DNA from: Mesorhizobium sp. ZC-5
Lineage (GTDB): Bacteria; Pseudomonadota; Alphaproteobacteria; Rhizobiales; Rhizobiaceae
Direction of reading: 5' to 3'
DNA: 64,000 bases
NCBI RefSeq assembly: GCF_025753855.1
Contig: NZ_JAOWPT010000009.1
Location: forward strand, 1-64,000
The first letter of the stretch is position 1. Each line of letters begins with the position of its first letter. Position numbers and translations under genes: made by a program. Shown here piece after piece: positions 8,844-16,562 of the stretch. Below the pieces are notes generated by a model. It made no database searches, was not told where the DNA came from, and saw only the letters and a list, made by a program, of their open reading frames with translations.

Positions 8844-10384
8844 GCGCCCTCGACCCCGACTGCCGCCCAGGGGTGGTTGGGATGCGCCATGCCGACATTT
8901 TCGCCGTCGACACGCATTACCGCCGACGGCACCGAGAAATTCACCGGGTAGAGCGTATCCTCGACGATCTCGAAGGGGAATTCCTCCGCCAGCCGCGTCG
9001 CCACGTCCGGCCGGGCCAGCCGGTTGACCCGGATGGTGACGCCGCTGGCGTCGATGCGCGGCACGTGCAGCGCATCTTCCAGCGACATGCCGAAGACCGC
9101 GAGGTAGGACAGAACCTGCACCAGCGCCGGCATGATCTGCCGCCCGCCGGCCGCGCCCAGCGCCAGGCGGGGCCTGCCGTCGACAGTGGCGACAAACGGG
9201 CACATGTTGGCGAGCGGGCGCACACCAGGCGCGATCGAATTGGGCTGGTTCGGTCGCGGATCGAACCACATGACGCCATTGTTGAGCAGGAAGCCGGTCG
9301 ACGGCAGCACCACTTTGGAGCCGAAGCGCGATAGAAGCGTGTTGGTGAGCGCGACCATGGTGCCGTCGCGATCGACCACGCTGACATGCGTGGTACAGCT
9401 TTCGCCGCTGGCGTGACCGAGCGTGCGCAGGCGCTTTTCCGAGGCGCGGCGAATGGCGCGGGCGAAGGCCAGCGCTGTCTGGCCGGAAAGACCATCGCCG
9501 CTCGGCTTCAAGGTCTTGTCCAGTTCCGACAGCGCATCGACCATCGTCGGCCCGCCCGACGGGCCGGGCATCGCGTGGATGCGCAGGCCGTGATAGTCGG
9601 TTTCGAACGGCTTGCACCAGCTGGGCGCATAATCACGCATCTCGTCGGCCGCAATGGGCGACCCGCCATCGCGAAGTTCGGCGACAATAAGACCGGCGGT
9701 CTCTCCCTCGTAGAAGTCGCGGGCGCCGGCGCAGGCAAGGCGTTCGAGCGTTTCCGCCTTGCGCAGCATCGGCAGGGTTGCCTTGCCGCTGCGTTCCGGA
9801 ACGCGCGGGGCGCGGCCTTCCCTCAGGAAAAGTTCGGACGATGCCGGAAAACGACCGAGCCCTTCGGCGTCGATCGCCAGGCAGAGCACCGTATACCAGT
9901 CGAGGACAAGGCCCTGCCTGGCGTGTTCGATCGCCGGCTGCAAGGCTTCCGCAAAGCTGATCGTGCCGAAGCGCTCAAGTGCTGCTGCCAGGCCCGCGAT
10001 GGTGCCGGGAACGCAGATCGAGCCATAGCCGATCAGGTTGCGGTCGCCTTGTACGGAGGGCCAGTCGAACCAGTCGCCGTCGCGGCCCTGGACGAGGGGA
10101 TAGTCGGCCGGGTCGAGGCGGCGCGGCGAGGTGACGTTGAAGTCGAGCGCATCGACCACGCCGGTGCGCCCGTCCGCCCTCAGCAGGAAGCCACCCCCGC
10201 CGATGCCCGACAGCCAGGGCTCGACGACACTCAGCGTCAGCGCGGTGGTAACCGCGGCGTCGATGGCATTGCCGCCACGCGCCAGCACGGCTGCGCCGGC
10301 CTCGGCGGCGAGCCAGTTCTGGCAGGCGACCAGCCCCTTGTCGGTCCGCCGCTCGAGTTTGCGTACTTTCCAGTGCTCACCCAT
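8840..10384 (-). CDS. ggt: Gamma-glutamyltransferase family protein
   Basis: A 514-residue Ntn-hydrolase of the gamma-glutamyltranspeptidase family, which self-cleaves before a Thr and hydrolyses or transfers gamma-glutamyl groups. The likely nucleophile is about Thr332 in the CTTHVSVVDRDG context, followed by the usual small-subunit motifs (PLANMCP, GAAGGRQIMP). No clear signal peptide is seen at the chosen ATG, so it may be cytoplasmic and act after uptake, unlike the periplasmic E. coli enzyme. The start is chosen because homology begins at once (residues 15-60, AAEAGAAVLARGGNAIDAAV) and it overlaps the upstream deacetylase by 8 bases. It sits inside a peptide-transporter operon, implying the imported substrate carries a gamma-glutamyl bond. 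Exact substrate is not known. Confidence 0.9.
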   Translation of the reverse strand: MGEHWKVRKLERRTDKGLVACQNWLAAEAGAAVLARGGNAIDAAVTTALTLSVVEPWLSGIGGGGFLLRADGRTGVVDALDFNVTSPRRLDPADYPLVQGRDGDWFDWPSVQGDRNLIGYGSICVPGTIAGLAAALERFGTISFAEALQPAIEHARQGLVLDWYTVLCLAIDAEGLGRFPASSELFLREGRAPRVPERSGKATLPMLRKAETLERLACAGARDFYEGETAGLIVAELRDGGSPIAADEMRDYAPSWCKPFETDYHGLRIHAMPGPSGGPTMVDALSELDKTLKPSGDGLSGQTALAFARAIRRASEKRLRTLGHASGESCTTHVSVVDRDGTMVALTNTLLSRFGSKVVLPSTGFLLNNGVMWFDPRPNQPNSIAPGVRPLANMCPFVATVDGRPRLALGAAGGRQIMPALVQVLSYLAVFGMSLEDALHVPRIDASGVTIRVNRLARPDVATRLAEEFPFEIVEDTLYPVNFSVPSAVMRVDGENVGMAHPNHPWAAVGVEGA

Positions 10385-11300
10385 CGGCTTGCCCAAATCT
10401 GCGCGGACCGATCGGCTGCGGAACAGCACCTTCGACACTGAAACGGCCGCTGTTCGGCGAATTCTTGTGATGGTCAGCGATTTCGTCGGCGGTCGCCACC
10501 CAGGCCGAGCTTTCGGCGGCAATAGCCTCCAGAAGCTTTTCCAGTAGCGCAATGCGCTGGGCGCGGCCGGAGATCCAGTCGTGCACAGTCAGCGTGAACA
10601 GGCCGCCGAAGCGGTGGAGGGTTCGCCATTCCGAGAGCCAGTCCTCCAGAACGGCGTGGCCAGACTGCAACGGCCACTTGTCGCGTCCGCCGCCTTCGAA
10701 CTTGAAGAAGATGGCGTCGTCGGTCGCCCATTGGACGGGGATTTCTGTCACGCCGTCGATCTCGTAAGGGTGGTCGAAGCCGGAGAGCGACGAATCGTAG
10801 GCGAGACCAATGCGTTTCACCTCGCGCAGCATATGCGGCGTCATCTCCCAGGCCGGCGAGCGGAATCCGACCGGGCGCACGCCGGCCTGCCGGACGAACA
10901 GGTCGAGGCTGGCCTCCAGCGCTTCGGTGAATTCGCGGTCGGAAACATCCGAGACGATCTCATGGAAATAGCCGTGCAGGCCGATCTCGTGGCCGGCGCC
11001 GACGATGGCGGGCAGGATTTCCGGCCAGGTCTCGGCGACAAAGCCAGGTACATAGAAACTTGCCTTGAAATCGTAGTGTCCGAAAAGGTCGAGCAAACGG
11101 TAGAGGCCCGTGCGCGGCCCGAACCGGCGGATTTCCATGCCGCCGAGGCGTTCGGGAACAGCATCGCGCAGTGACCACAGCAACGGCGAATGCGCGTCGA
11201 CATCGACGGACAGAAACGCCGCGGAGCGCTTGCCTTGCGGCCATTCATAAGCGGGCCACGGCGATTCTACCGCGTACCCTTTACCTGGAGAACTTGTCAT
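10377..11300 (-). CDS. Polysaccharide deacetylase family protein (PuuE/NodB-fold)
   Basis: A 307-residue protein of the carbohydrate esterase 4 fold. It has the first motif VDVDAH (Asp33, Asp35) and the metal-site histidines in GHEIGLHGYFH (His109, His113), then the SPAWEMTP stretch typical of the allantoinase-PuuE/peptidoglycan-deacetylase subgroup. No signal peptide, so a cytosolic C-N hydrolase acting on a small amide is more likely than a cell-wall enzyme. It overlaps ggt by 8 bases and lies 40 bases after the dehydrogenase gene, in the same operon. The ATG at 11300 begins the homology; the longer open frame is Arg-rich and not coding-like. Confidence 0.85.
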   Translation of the reverse strand: MTSSPGKGYAVESPWPAYEWPQGKRSAAFLSVDVDAHSPLLWSLRDAVPERLGGMEIRRFGPRTGLYRLLDLFGHYDFKASFYVPGFVAETWPEILPAIVGAGHEIGLHGYFHEIVSDVSDREFTEALEASLDLFVRQAGVRPVGFRSPAWEMTPHMLREVKRIGLAYDSSLSGFDHPYEIDGVTEIPVQWATDDAIFFKFEGGGRDKWPLQSGHAVLEDWLSEWRTLHRFGGLFTLTVHDWISGRAQRIALLEKLLEAIAAESSAWVATADEIADHHKNSPNSGRFSVEGAVPQPIGPRRFGQADG

Positions 11301-11340
11301 GCTGATTTCCTGTCCATCCTCGTGCGTCTTGCGCCGCCGC

Positions 11341-12132
11341 TCACAACGCCTTCTTCTTCGCCTGGAACACCGCCAGCGAACCGATCGAATTGCCGCCATC
11401 CACCGTCAGCGTGGCGCCGGTGACATAGCCGCCGGCTTCCGACGACACGTAAAGCACCGCGTTCGCCACATCCTTCGGCGAGGAGGGGCGGCCGAGCGGA
11501 ATCGTCGAGGTGACGGTGCGGACGTGCTCCTCGGGCAGAGGGCTTGTGTCGCTGCCGGCCATGAAGCCGGGCTCCACCGCGTTGACGCGGATGCCATACT
11601 CGGCAAGCTCCAGCGCAAAACCCTTGGTCAGGCGATCGAGCGCCGTTTTCGACACGCAATAGGGCACCACGGTGGTGCGCATCTTGCGCGCAGCGCCCGA
11701 GGAGATGTTGACGATCGAGCCGCCTTTGCCGGCCTCGATCATCTGCAGGGCGAAGAGGCGCGACAGGATGAAGGGCGCACGCAGGTTCACGCCCATGATG
11801 GCGTCCCAGTCCTCGACGTTGATATCGAGCAGGAAGCCGGACGGATAGATGCCGGCATTGTTGACGACGATGTCGGGCGCGCCCCAACGCTTCTTGACCT
11901 CGGCGGCGAAGGCCGAAAGCGCACCGGCATCCATCAGGTCGGCGGCAAGATGAAAGCTGTCGTCAGCGGCGCCCAATTTTTTGTTCAGGGCTGAGAGTTT
12001 TGCTTCGTCGCGGTCGGTCAGGCACAGAAACGCGCCGTGGTCGCGGAAAGCCTCGGCGATCCAGCCGCCGATGATGCCGCAGGCACCAGTGACGACGACC
12101 TTCTTGCCGGCGAATTCGTTTTCGAAGTTCAT
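11341..12132 (-). CDS. Short-chain dehydrogenase/reductase (SDR)
   Basis: A 263-residue classical SDR: the dinucleotide-binding glycine motif TGACGIIGG (residues 15-23), NNAG at 91-94, Ser144/145 and the catalytic YCVSK (Tyr158, Lys162) are all present, and it ends with the usual VTGATLTVDGG. It is an NAD(P)-dependent alcohol/carbonyl oxidoreductase in the cytosol. It sits 5 bases after the dppC-like gene in the GntR operon, so it likely acts on a product derived from the imported compound. Substrate cannot be told from sequence. Confidence 0.92.
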   Translation of the reverse strand: MNFENEFAGKKVVVTGACGIIGGWIAEAFRDHGAFLCLTDRDEAKLSALNKKLGAADDSFHLAADLMDAGALSAFAAEVKKRWGAPDIVVNNAGIYPSGFLLDINVEDWDAIMGVNLRAPFILSRLFALQMIEAGKGGSIVNISSGAARKMRTTVVPYCVSKTALDRLTKGFALELAEYGIRVNAVEPGFMAGSDTSPLPEEHVRTVTSTIPLGRPSSPKDVANAVLYVSSEAGGYVTGATLTVDGGNSIGSLAVFQAKKKAL

Positions 12133-12137
12133 GGATA

Positions 12138-13001
12138 CTACCTGGAACGTGGATCGAGACGGTCACGCGTGTAATCGCCGATCAGGTTGATGGAGAGAAC
12201 GAGAAGGAAGAGGGCGAGGCCGGGGAACGTGGCGATCCACCAGGCGGTCGCGACGTAGTTGCGCCCGACCGAAAGCATCGCGCCCCAGCTCGATGTCGGC
12301 GGTTGCACCCCAAGGCCGAGAAAGGACAGGCCTGCCTCGAACAGCACCATCAAGCCGAATTCCAGCGTGGCGACGACGATCAAAGGTCCGGCGATGTTGG
12401 GCAGGATGTGGCGTCCGAGCAGGCGCGGCCAGCCGGCGCCCATGAAGCGCGACAGGCGCACATAGGGCATGTTGGCGACCGACAGCGTCTGGCCATAGGC
12501 GACGCGCGCGTAACGGGGCCAGCGGGTGAACGCCAGCACGATGACGACGGTGTAGAGGCTGGGGCCTACCACCGCTACCGTGATGATGGCGAGCAGGATG
12601 GCCGGGATCGACAAGACGATGTCGACGATGCGCATGATGATGATCTCGATCCAGCCGCGGTAGAACGCGGCGACCATGCCAAGCAAGCTGCCGAAGATGC
12701 CGGAGAGCACGACCGAGGCGAAGGCGACCGAGAGCGAGACGCGCGCGCCGTAGATGACGCGGCTCAGCACGTCGCGGCCCAGTTCGTCGGAACCGAGTAG
12801 GTAGGTGACGCCGCGCGCGACGTGGCCCGGTGGCTTCAGGCGGGCGAGCAGGTTCTGCTGGTTGGGATCGAGTGGCGCGACATAGGGCGCAAATACTGTC
12901 ATCGCGACAAGCACCGCCAGCATGATTGCGAAGGGAACGATCGGCCAGGGGATACGCCTCGGGGCAATGGAAGCGCGGCGGGGCGCGGCAATCTCCGTCA
13001 T
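12138..13001 (-). CDS. Peptide ABC transporter permease (DppC type)
   Basis: A 287-residue inner-membrane permease with about six hydrophobic segments, the N-terminal DPNQQNLL...LLGSDELGRDVLSR signature of DppC/OppC proteins, and a cytoplasmic coupling loop (YVRLSRFMGAGWPRLLGRHILPN) for ATPase contact. It overlaps the dppB-like gene by four bases (ATGA) and pairs with that protein to form the channel. Confidence 0.94.
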   Translation of the reverse strand: MTEIAAPRRASIAPRRIPWPIVPFAIMLAVLVAMTVFAPYVAPLDPNQQNLLARLKPPGHVARGVTYLLGSDELGRDVLSRVIYGARVSLSVAFASVVLSGIFGSLLGMVAAFYRGWIEIIIMRIVDIVLSIPAILLAIITVAVVGPSLYTVVIVLAFTRWPRYARVAYGQTLSVANMPYVRLSRFMGAGWPRLLGRHILPNIAGPLIVVATLEFGLMVLFEAGLSFLGLGVQPPTSSWGAMLSVGRNYVATAWWIATFPGLALFLLVLSINLIGDYTRDRLDPRSR

Positions 13002-13927
13002 GCCGTGTCTCCGCCGACGCGGATGCGCGGATCGATCAGGCTGTAGAGCAGGTCGGCGATGAGGTTGAGAACGATTGCGGTGACGGAGCCGAGCAGGACC
13101 ACGCCCTGCACGACGAGGAAGTCGCGCGCATTGATGGCCTGCACTGTGAGCTGCCCGAGGCCCGGCCAGGCGAACACCGTCTCGGTGATGACGGCGCCGG
13201 CGAGCAGGTTGGCGATTTCCAGGGCGCCGACCGAGACGACCGGGATCGAGGCATTGCGCAGCAGGTGACGCATGACGATACGGCGCATAGGCAGACCCTT
13301 GGCGTGACCGGTGCGCACATAGTCTTTCTCCAGTTCGTCGAGCACAGCGGTACGCGAAACGCGGGCGAAGGTTGCCATCGACAGCATGCCGAGCGCGATC
13401 GAAGGCATGATCAGGCTCGCCGGCTCGCGCGCGCCGGACGGCGGCAGCCAGCCCAGCCAGACGGCGAAGACGAGGATCATCAGAATGGCGCTCCAGAAGG
13501 TCGGCATGGACTGGCAGGCGAGCACCAGCGCCATCATCGGCCTGACCTCGGGCTTGTCGCGCCGCACCGCCATCAGCACACCCAGCGGTATGCCGATGCC
13601 GAAGGCGACCACCAGCGCGCCACCGGCCAGCATCAGCGTGTAGGGGAGGCGGCTCCAGATCAGCGTTGTGACGTCGACGTTCTGAACGAAGGAACGGCCG
13701 AGATCAAAGGAGAGCAGGTTGCGCATGAAGTCGAGATATTGCACGACCAGCGGCCGGTCGAAGCCCAGCGAATGGCGCAGCGCGTCGATGTCGGCCTGGG
13801 TCGCGTTCTGCGGAACCAGCAACAGGGTCGGGTCACCCGAAAGACGCTGCAGGAAGAAGATCAGCGTGATGACGCCCATCACCGCAATGATGGCCTGGAG
13901 GGTCCGTTTCAGGAAAAACGCCGACAC
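12998..13927 (-). CDS. Peptide ABC transporter permease (DppB type)
   Basis: A 309-residue inner-membrane permease of the DppB/OppB type. It opens with the family pattern FLKRTLQAI...LQRLSGDPTLLLVP, has the coupling helix region VRTGHAKGLPMRRIVMRHLLRN, and ends in DLLYSLIDPRIR. It lies 27 bases after the binding-protein gene and is translationally coupled to dppC. Confidence 0.94.
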   Translation of the reverse strand: MSAFFLKRTLQAIIAVMGVITLIFFLQRLSGDPTLLLVPQNATQADIDALRHSLGFDRPLVVQYLDFMRNLLSFDLGRSFVQNVDVTTLIWSRLPYTLMLAGGALVVAFGIGIPLGVLMAVRRDKPEVRPMMALVLACQSMPTFWSAILMILVFAVWLGWLPPSGAREPASLIMPSIALGMLSMATFARVSRTAVLDELEKDYVRTGHAKGLPMRRIVMRHLLRNASIPVVSVGALEIANLLAGAVITETVFAWPGLGQLTVQAINARDFLVVQGVVLLGSVTAIVLNLIADLLYSLIDPRIRVGGDTA

Positions 13928-13954
13928 CAGCTGCGTTCCGTTCTTTCCTGGGCC

Positions 13955-15463
13955 TCAGTCGGCCCAGCTCATGCGATTGAGGAACATGCTCTCATTCGCG
14001 GTCGGCTGCCACTTCAGTCCGTTCGCGGCGCCATAGATGGCGGCGGCCTGATAGAGCGGGACCAGCGGCACGTCCGAGGCGATAAATTCGCTGACCTTCT
14101 TGTAGGCGTCGAGCCGGGCCTTTTCGTCCAGCGTGTTGCGGGCCGTATCGAGCAGCTTGTCGATGTCGGGATTCTGAAGCGACGACCACGAACTTGACGA
14201 ATGCAGCAGCGGGAACAGCACGCCGTCTACATCCTGGCAGGCGCACGACCAACGGCCGAAGGAGATCATGGGCTGCTTGTCGGGATCGCTCTGCACATGC
14301 TTCAGATAGGTCGCCATGTCGGTGAGCTGCAGATCGACCGGAAGGCCGACGTCGGTGAGCATCTGGGCGATGGCCTGCACGATGCGCTGGTCGAAGGTGG
14401 GCGAGGTGGCGAAGGCGAGATGGGTGCCGGAAACGCCGGCTTCGGCAATCAGCTTCTTCGCCAGTTCAGGATCGTAAGCACTGCCCGTGATGCCTTCGAC
14501 ATAGCCGAAATGCGAGGGCGTAGCCATCTGGTCGGCGGGCTTGTCAAAGCCACCGAGGATGCCATCCACCAGTCCCTGCTTGTCGATGGCATGGGCGACC
14601 GCCTGGCGCACGCGTACGTCGTTGAATGGCGGAAGCGTCGGATTGAGCTTCACATAGGCGACCCGCTCGGTGAGCGCGATGAGCGGCTTGGCCGCGCTCG
14701 AGCCCTTGAGCTGGGCTGCGAGGTCCGAATCCAGGCTGACCACGAGGTCGGCAGCACCTGACTGCAGGTCGGCGACGCGGGTGGCGGCATCCGGCACGGC
14801 GCGGAATTCGGCGATGGTGAAGGTGCCTCTGTCGGCCCAGTAGTCGTCGTTACGCGCGAGCGTGACAGAAACGCCGCGCTGCCACTTGTCGAACTTGTAG
14901 GGGCCGGACCCGATCGGCGCGAGGTTGAAGGCGTCGTCGCCGACCTTTTCGACCACATGCTTGGGCACGACGGAGAGCTTGACGAGCTGCGCCAGCAGCA
15001 CCGGATAGGCGCCGTCGGTCTTGAGCGTGACCTCGTGCTCGCCGGTCACTTCGGCGGAGGTGATCTTGTTGAACTGGCCAAGCTGCGGGCTGGCGAATTT
15101 GGGATCGATGATACGCTTGACGCTGAAAGCGACGTCCTCGGCCGTCAGCGGGGCGCCATCATGGAACTTCACGTCGTCGCGGATTGTGAAGACGACCTCG
15201 GTGTCGGAGGCGTATTTCCAAGCGGTGGCGATCTGCGGGACAATCTTGCCGTCGTCGTCGCGGGTGAGCATGTTGTCGAAGATATTGCGGTAGACGTAGT
15301 AGCTGTCAGGATTCCACTGCTTTTGCGGATCGAGCGACGACGGCTCGCTGACGAGATCGACGATCAGTGCATCCTTTGCGTGGGCGGTCGTGCCGATAAG
15401 CGGCGATGCAAACAGTGCAAGACACAGTGAGGCGGCGGCAAGCAGGCGATCGATCCTAGGCAT
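13955..15463 (-). CDS. Peptide/nickel-type ABC substrate-binding protein (SBP_bac_5)
   Basis: A 502-residue periplasmic binding protein with a signal peptide (hydrophobic segment followed by TTAHA-KD) and the family body: EPSSLDPQKQWNPDS near the mature N terminus, then KFHDGAPLTAEDVAFSVKR. It supplies ligand to the permeases just downstream. Its gene start overlaps the GntR gene end by 8 bases, so regulator and transporter are one transcript. A divergently placed paralog of identical length (502 residues) at 16563 aligns along its whole length with many identical blocks (e.g. FRAVPDAATRVA, HSSS-W), suggesting duplication and possibly two ligands for one permease. Confidence 0.93.
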   Translation of the reverse strand: MPRIDRLLAAASLCLALFASPLIGTTAHAKDALIVDLVSEPSSLDPQKQWNPDSYYVYRNIFDNMLTRDDDGKIVPQIATAWKYASDTEVVFTIRDDVKFHDGAPLTAEDVAFSVKRIIDPKFASPQLGQFNKITSAEVTGEHEVTLKTDGAYPVLLAQLVKLSVVPKHVVEKVGDDAFNLAPIGSGPYKFDKWQRGVSVTLARNDDYWADRGTFTIAEFRAVPDAATRVADLQSGAADLVVSLDSDLAAQLKGSSAAKPLIALTERVAYVKLNPTLPPFNDVRVRQAVAHAIDKQGLVDGILGGFDKPADQMATPSHFGYVEGITGSAYDPELAKKLIAEAGVSGTHLAFATSPTFDQRIVQAIAQMLTDVGLPVDLQLTDMATYLKHVQSDPDKQPMISFGRWSCACQDVDGVLFPLLHSSSSWSSLQNPDIDKLLDTARNTLDEKARLDAYKKVSEFIASDVPLVPLYQAAAIYGAANGLKWQPTANESMFLNRMSWAD

Positions 15464-16247
15464 CGTCGAGTGTCCCTGTTCTGGTTGAGCTTTTTGTTTG
15501 CTTCGAAGAAGCGGCTGTCGGGCTTCTTTTCAGCGGCACACGCCGGCCGGCAGGCTTGCCGACAGCTGCTTCCGATTCCAGGAATCGGGCAAGCAGAAAC
15601 GTTTCCAGGGCCGCGACGGCGTTTGTGACCTCTTGCGCCGCTTCGACGTGGCGGCCGACGACCAGAGCCCGGATCAAGCCCGGCCGGTCCGCCGGCGCGA
15701 GCCGCGCCGGGCCGCGCGCCTCGAAGAAGTGAACCAGGCGCCCGGAACGGTCCCACAGGTCGCGCAGCCAGCCGGCGATCACAGGCATGCCGAGACGATC
15801 GGCCAACAGATCGAGCAGGTCGCGCTCGCAACGGCGGATGGTCGGCAGCACATCGCCGCCCGGATCGTCGCGCTGCGCCAGTGCGACATGCATGTCGGCC
15901 AGCCGCTCCAGCCGCACGCGATCCCCTTCGCCAACGACCACCGAGCCGAGAAGCGGCTCCAGCCGGCGACGGGCCGAGACGACCTCGCGGATTTCGCCGG
16001 CGGAGATCGGAGAAACCGACCAGCCGCTGCGGGCGCTGGCCGATACAAAACCTGCTGCCTGCAAACGGGTCAGAGCCGCCCTGACGGCGCCGCGGCCAAG
16101 TGCGAACTCCTGCGCCAGGCGAGCTTCCGAAAGGCGCTCACCGGGAGCCAGCACGCAGTGGACGATCGCGCTTCTCAGCGCGCGCTCGGCGGCTTCGCCC
16201 TTGCCGCCGGTCGGTGCGGGCGATGCGTATGCGTCGTTGTCGAGCAT
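15456..16247 (-). CDS. GntR-family transcriptional regulator
   Basis: A 263-residue regulator: an N-terminal winged helix (residues about 18-80; ALRSAIVHCVLAPGERLSEARLAQEF then GAVRAALTRLQAAGFV) and a helical C-terminal ligand domain of the FCD/VanR type. The ATG at 16247 is favoured over the longer open frame because AGGAGG lies 5 bases before it. It heads the minus-strand operon and lies divergent to the second binding-protein gene; the 315-base spacer between them holds the large dyad and heptad repeats, so it probably controls both directions. The C-terminal tail (Lys/Ser/Thr-rich) is unusual and likely disordered. Confidence 0.9.
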   Translation of the reverse strand: MLDNDAYASPAPTGGKGEAAERALRSAIVHCVLAPGERLSEARLAQEFALGRGAVRAALTRLQAAGFVSASARSGWSVSPISAGEIREVVSARRRLEPLLGSVVVGEGDRVRLERLADMHVALAQRDDPGGDVLPTIRRCERDLLDLLADRLGMPVIAGWLRDLWDRSGRLVHFFEARGPARLAPADRPGLIRALVVGRHVEAAQEVTNAVAALETFLLARFLESEAAVGKPAGRRVPLKRSPTAASSKQTKSSTRTGTLDDA

Positions 16248-16378
16248 AATCCTCCTTCCTTCCACCGAAAGCCCGGACCGACGCATCGGCGTCTTGCCAG
16301 TCAGCCGAACCGTGCGGGAATGCATCATTCAAGGGAGACCTGAACGATGATCGGGGATTCACGATTGCATCCCTGCCG

Positions 16379-16432
16379 CTGACATGTCAATCTTGAAAAC
16401 TGGTGCTCCAGATACTTCAATTGAGATGTCAG
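16379..16432. promoter_or_regulatory. Large imperfect dyad in the divergent spacer
   Basis: Outer arms CTGACAT and ATGTCAG are perfect; inside, TCAAT / ATTGA, TTGAA / TTCAA and CTGG / CCAG also pair around a TGCT centre, so arms of about 25 bases match at roughly 20 positions. It lies 132 bases from the GntR start and 131 from the binding-protein start. It could be an operator for the GntR protein or an RNA hairpin. Confidence 0.6.
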
Positions 16433-16474
16433 ATGTCAGATGTCAGATGTCAGATGGCGGATGGAGGATGGAGG
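16426..16474 (+). repeat. Seven in-phase heptad repeats in a leader
   Basis: Four copies of ATGTCAG run directly into ATGGCGG and two ATGGAGG, keeping a 7-base phase for 49 bases. The first copy is the right arm of the dyad at 16379-16432. The array lies 89 bases before the ATG of the binding-protein gene, in a stretch with no coding sequence. Confidence 0.85.
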
Positions 16475-16562
16475 ATGCCTGTCGTCCGTCCGCACCGGGG
16501 AGCGCAGACACTGTTTCCACGCAGGGCATCGGCGCTGGAAAGTCCAACTGGGAGGAATAGTC

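Noticed and set aside
12926-14197. Plus-strand frame of 423 codons, His/Gln/Asp/Arg-rich
   Set aside because: Composition is typical of the antisense of membrane-protein genes; the minus strand encodes the dppB permease.
16426-16474. Heptad array considered as a CRISPR or VNTR gene
   Set aside because: No spacers between units and no open gene; treated as a simple tandem repeat in a leader.
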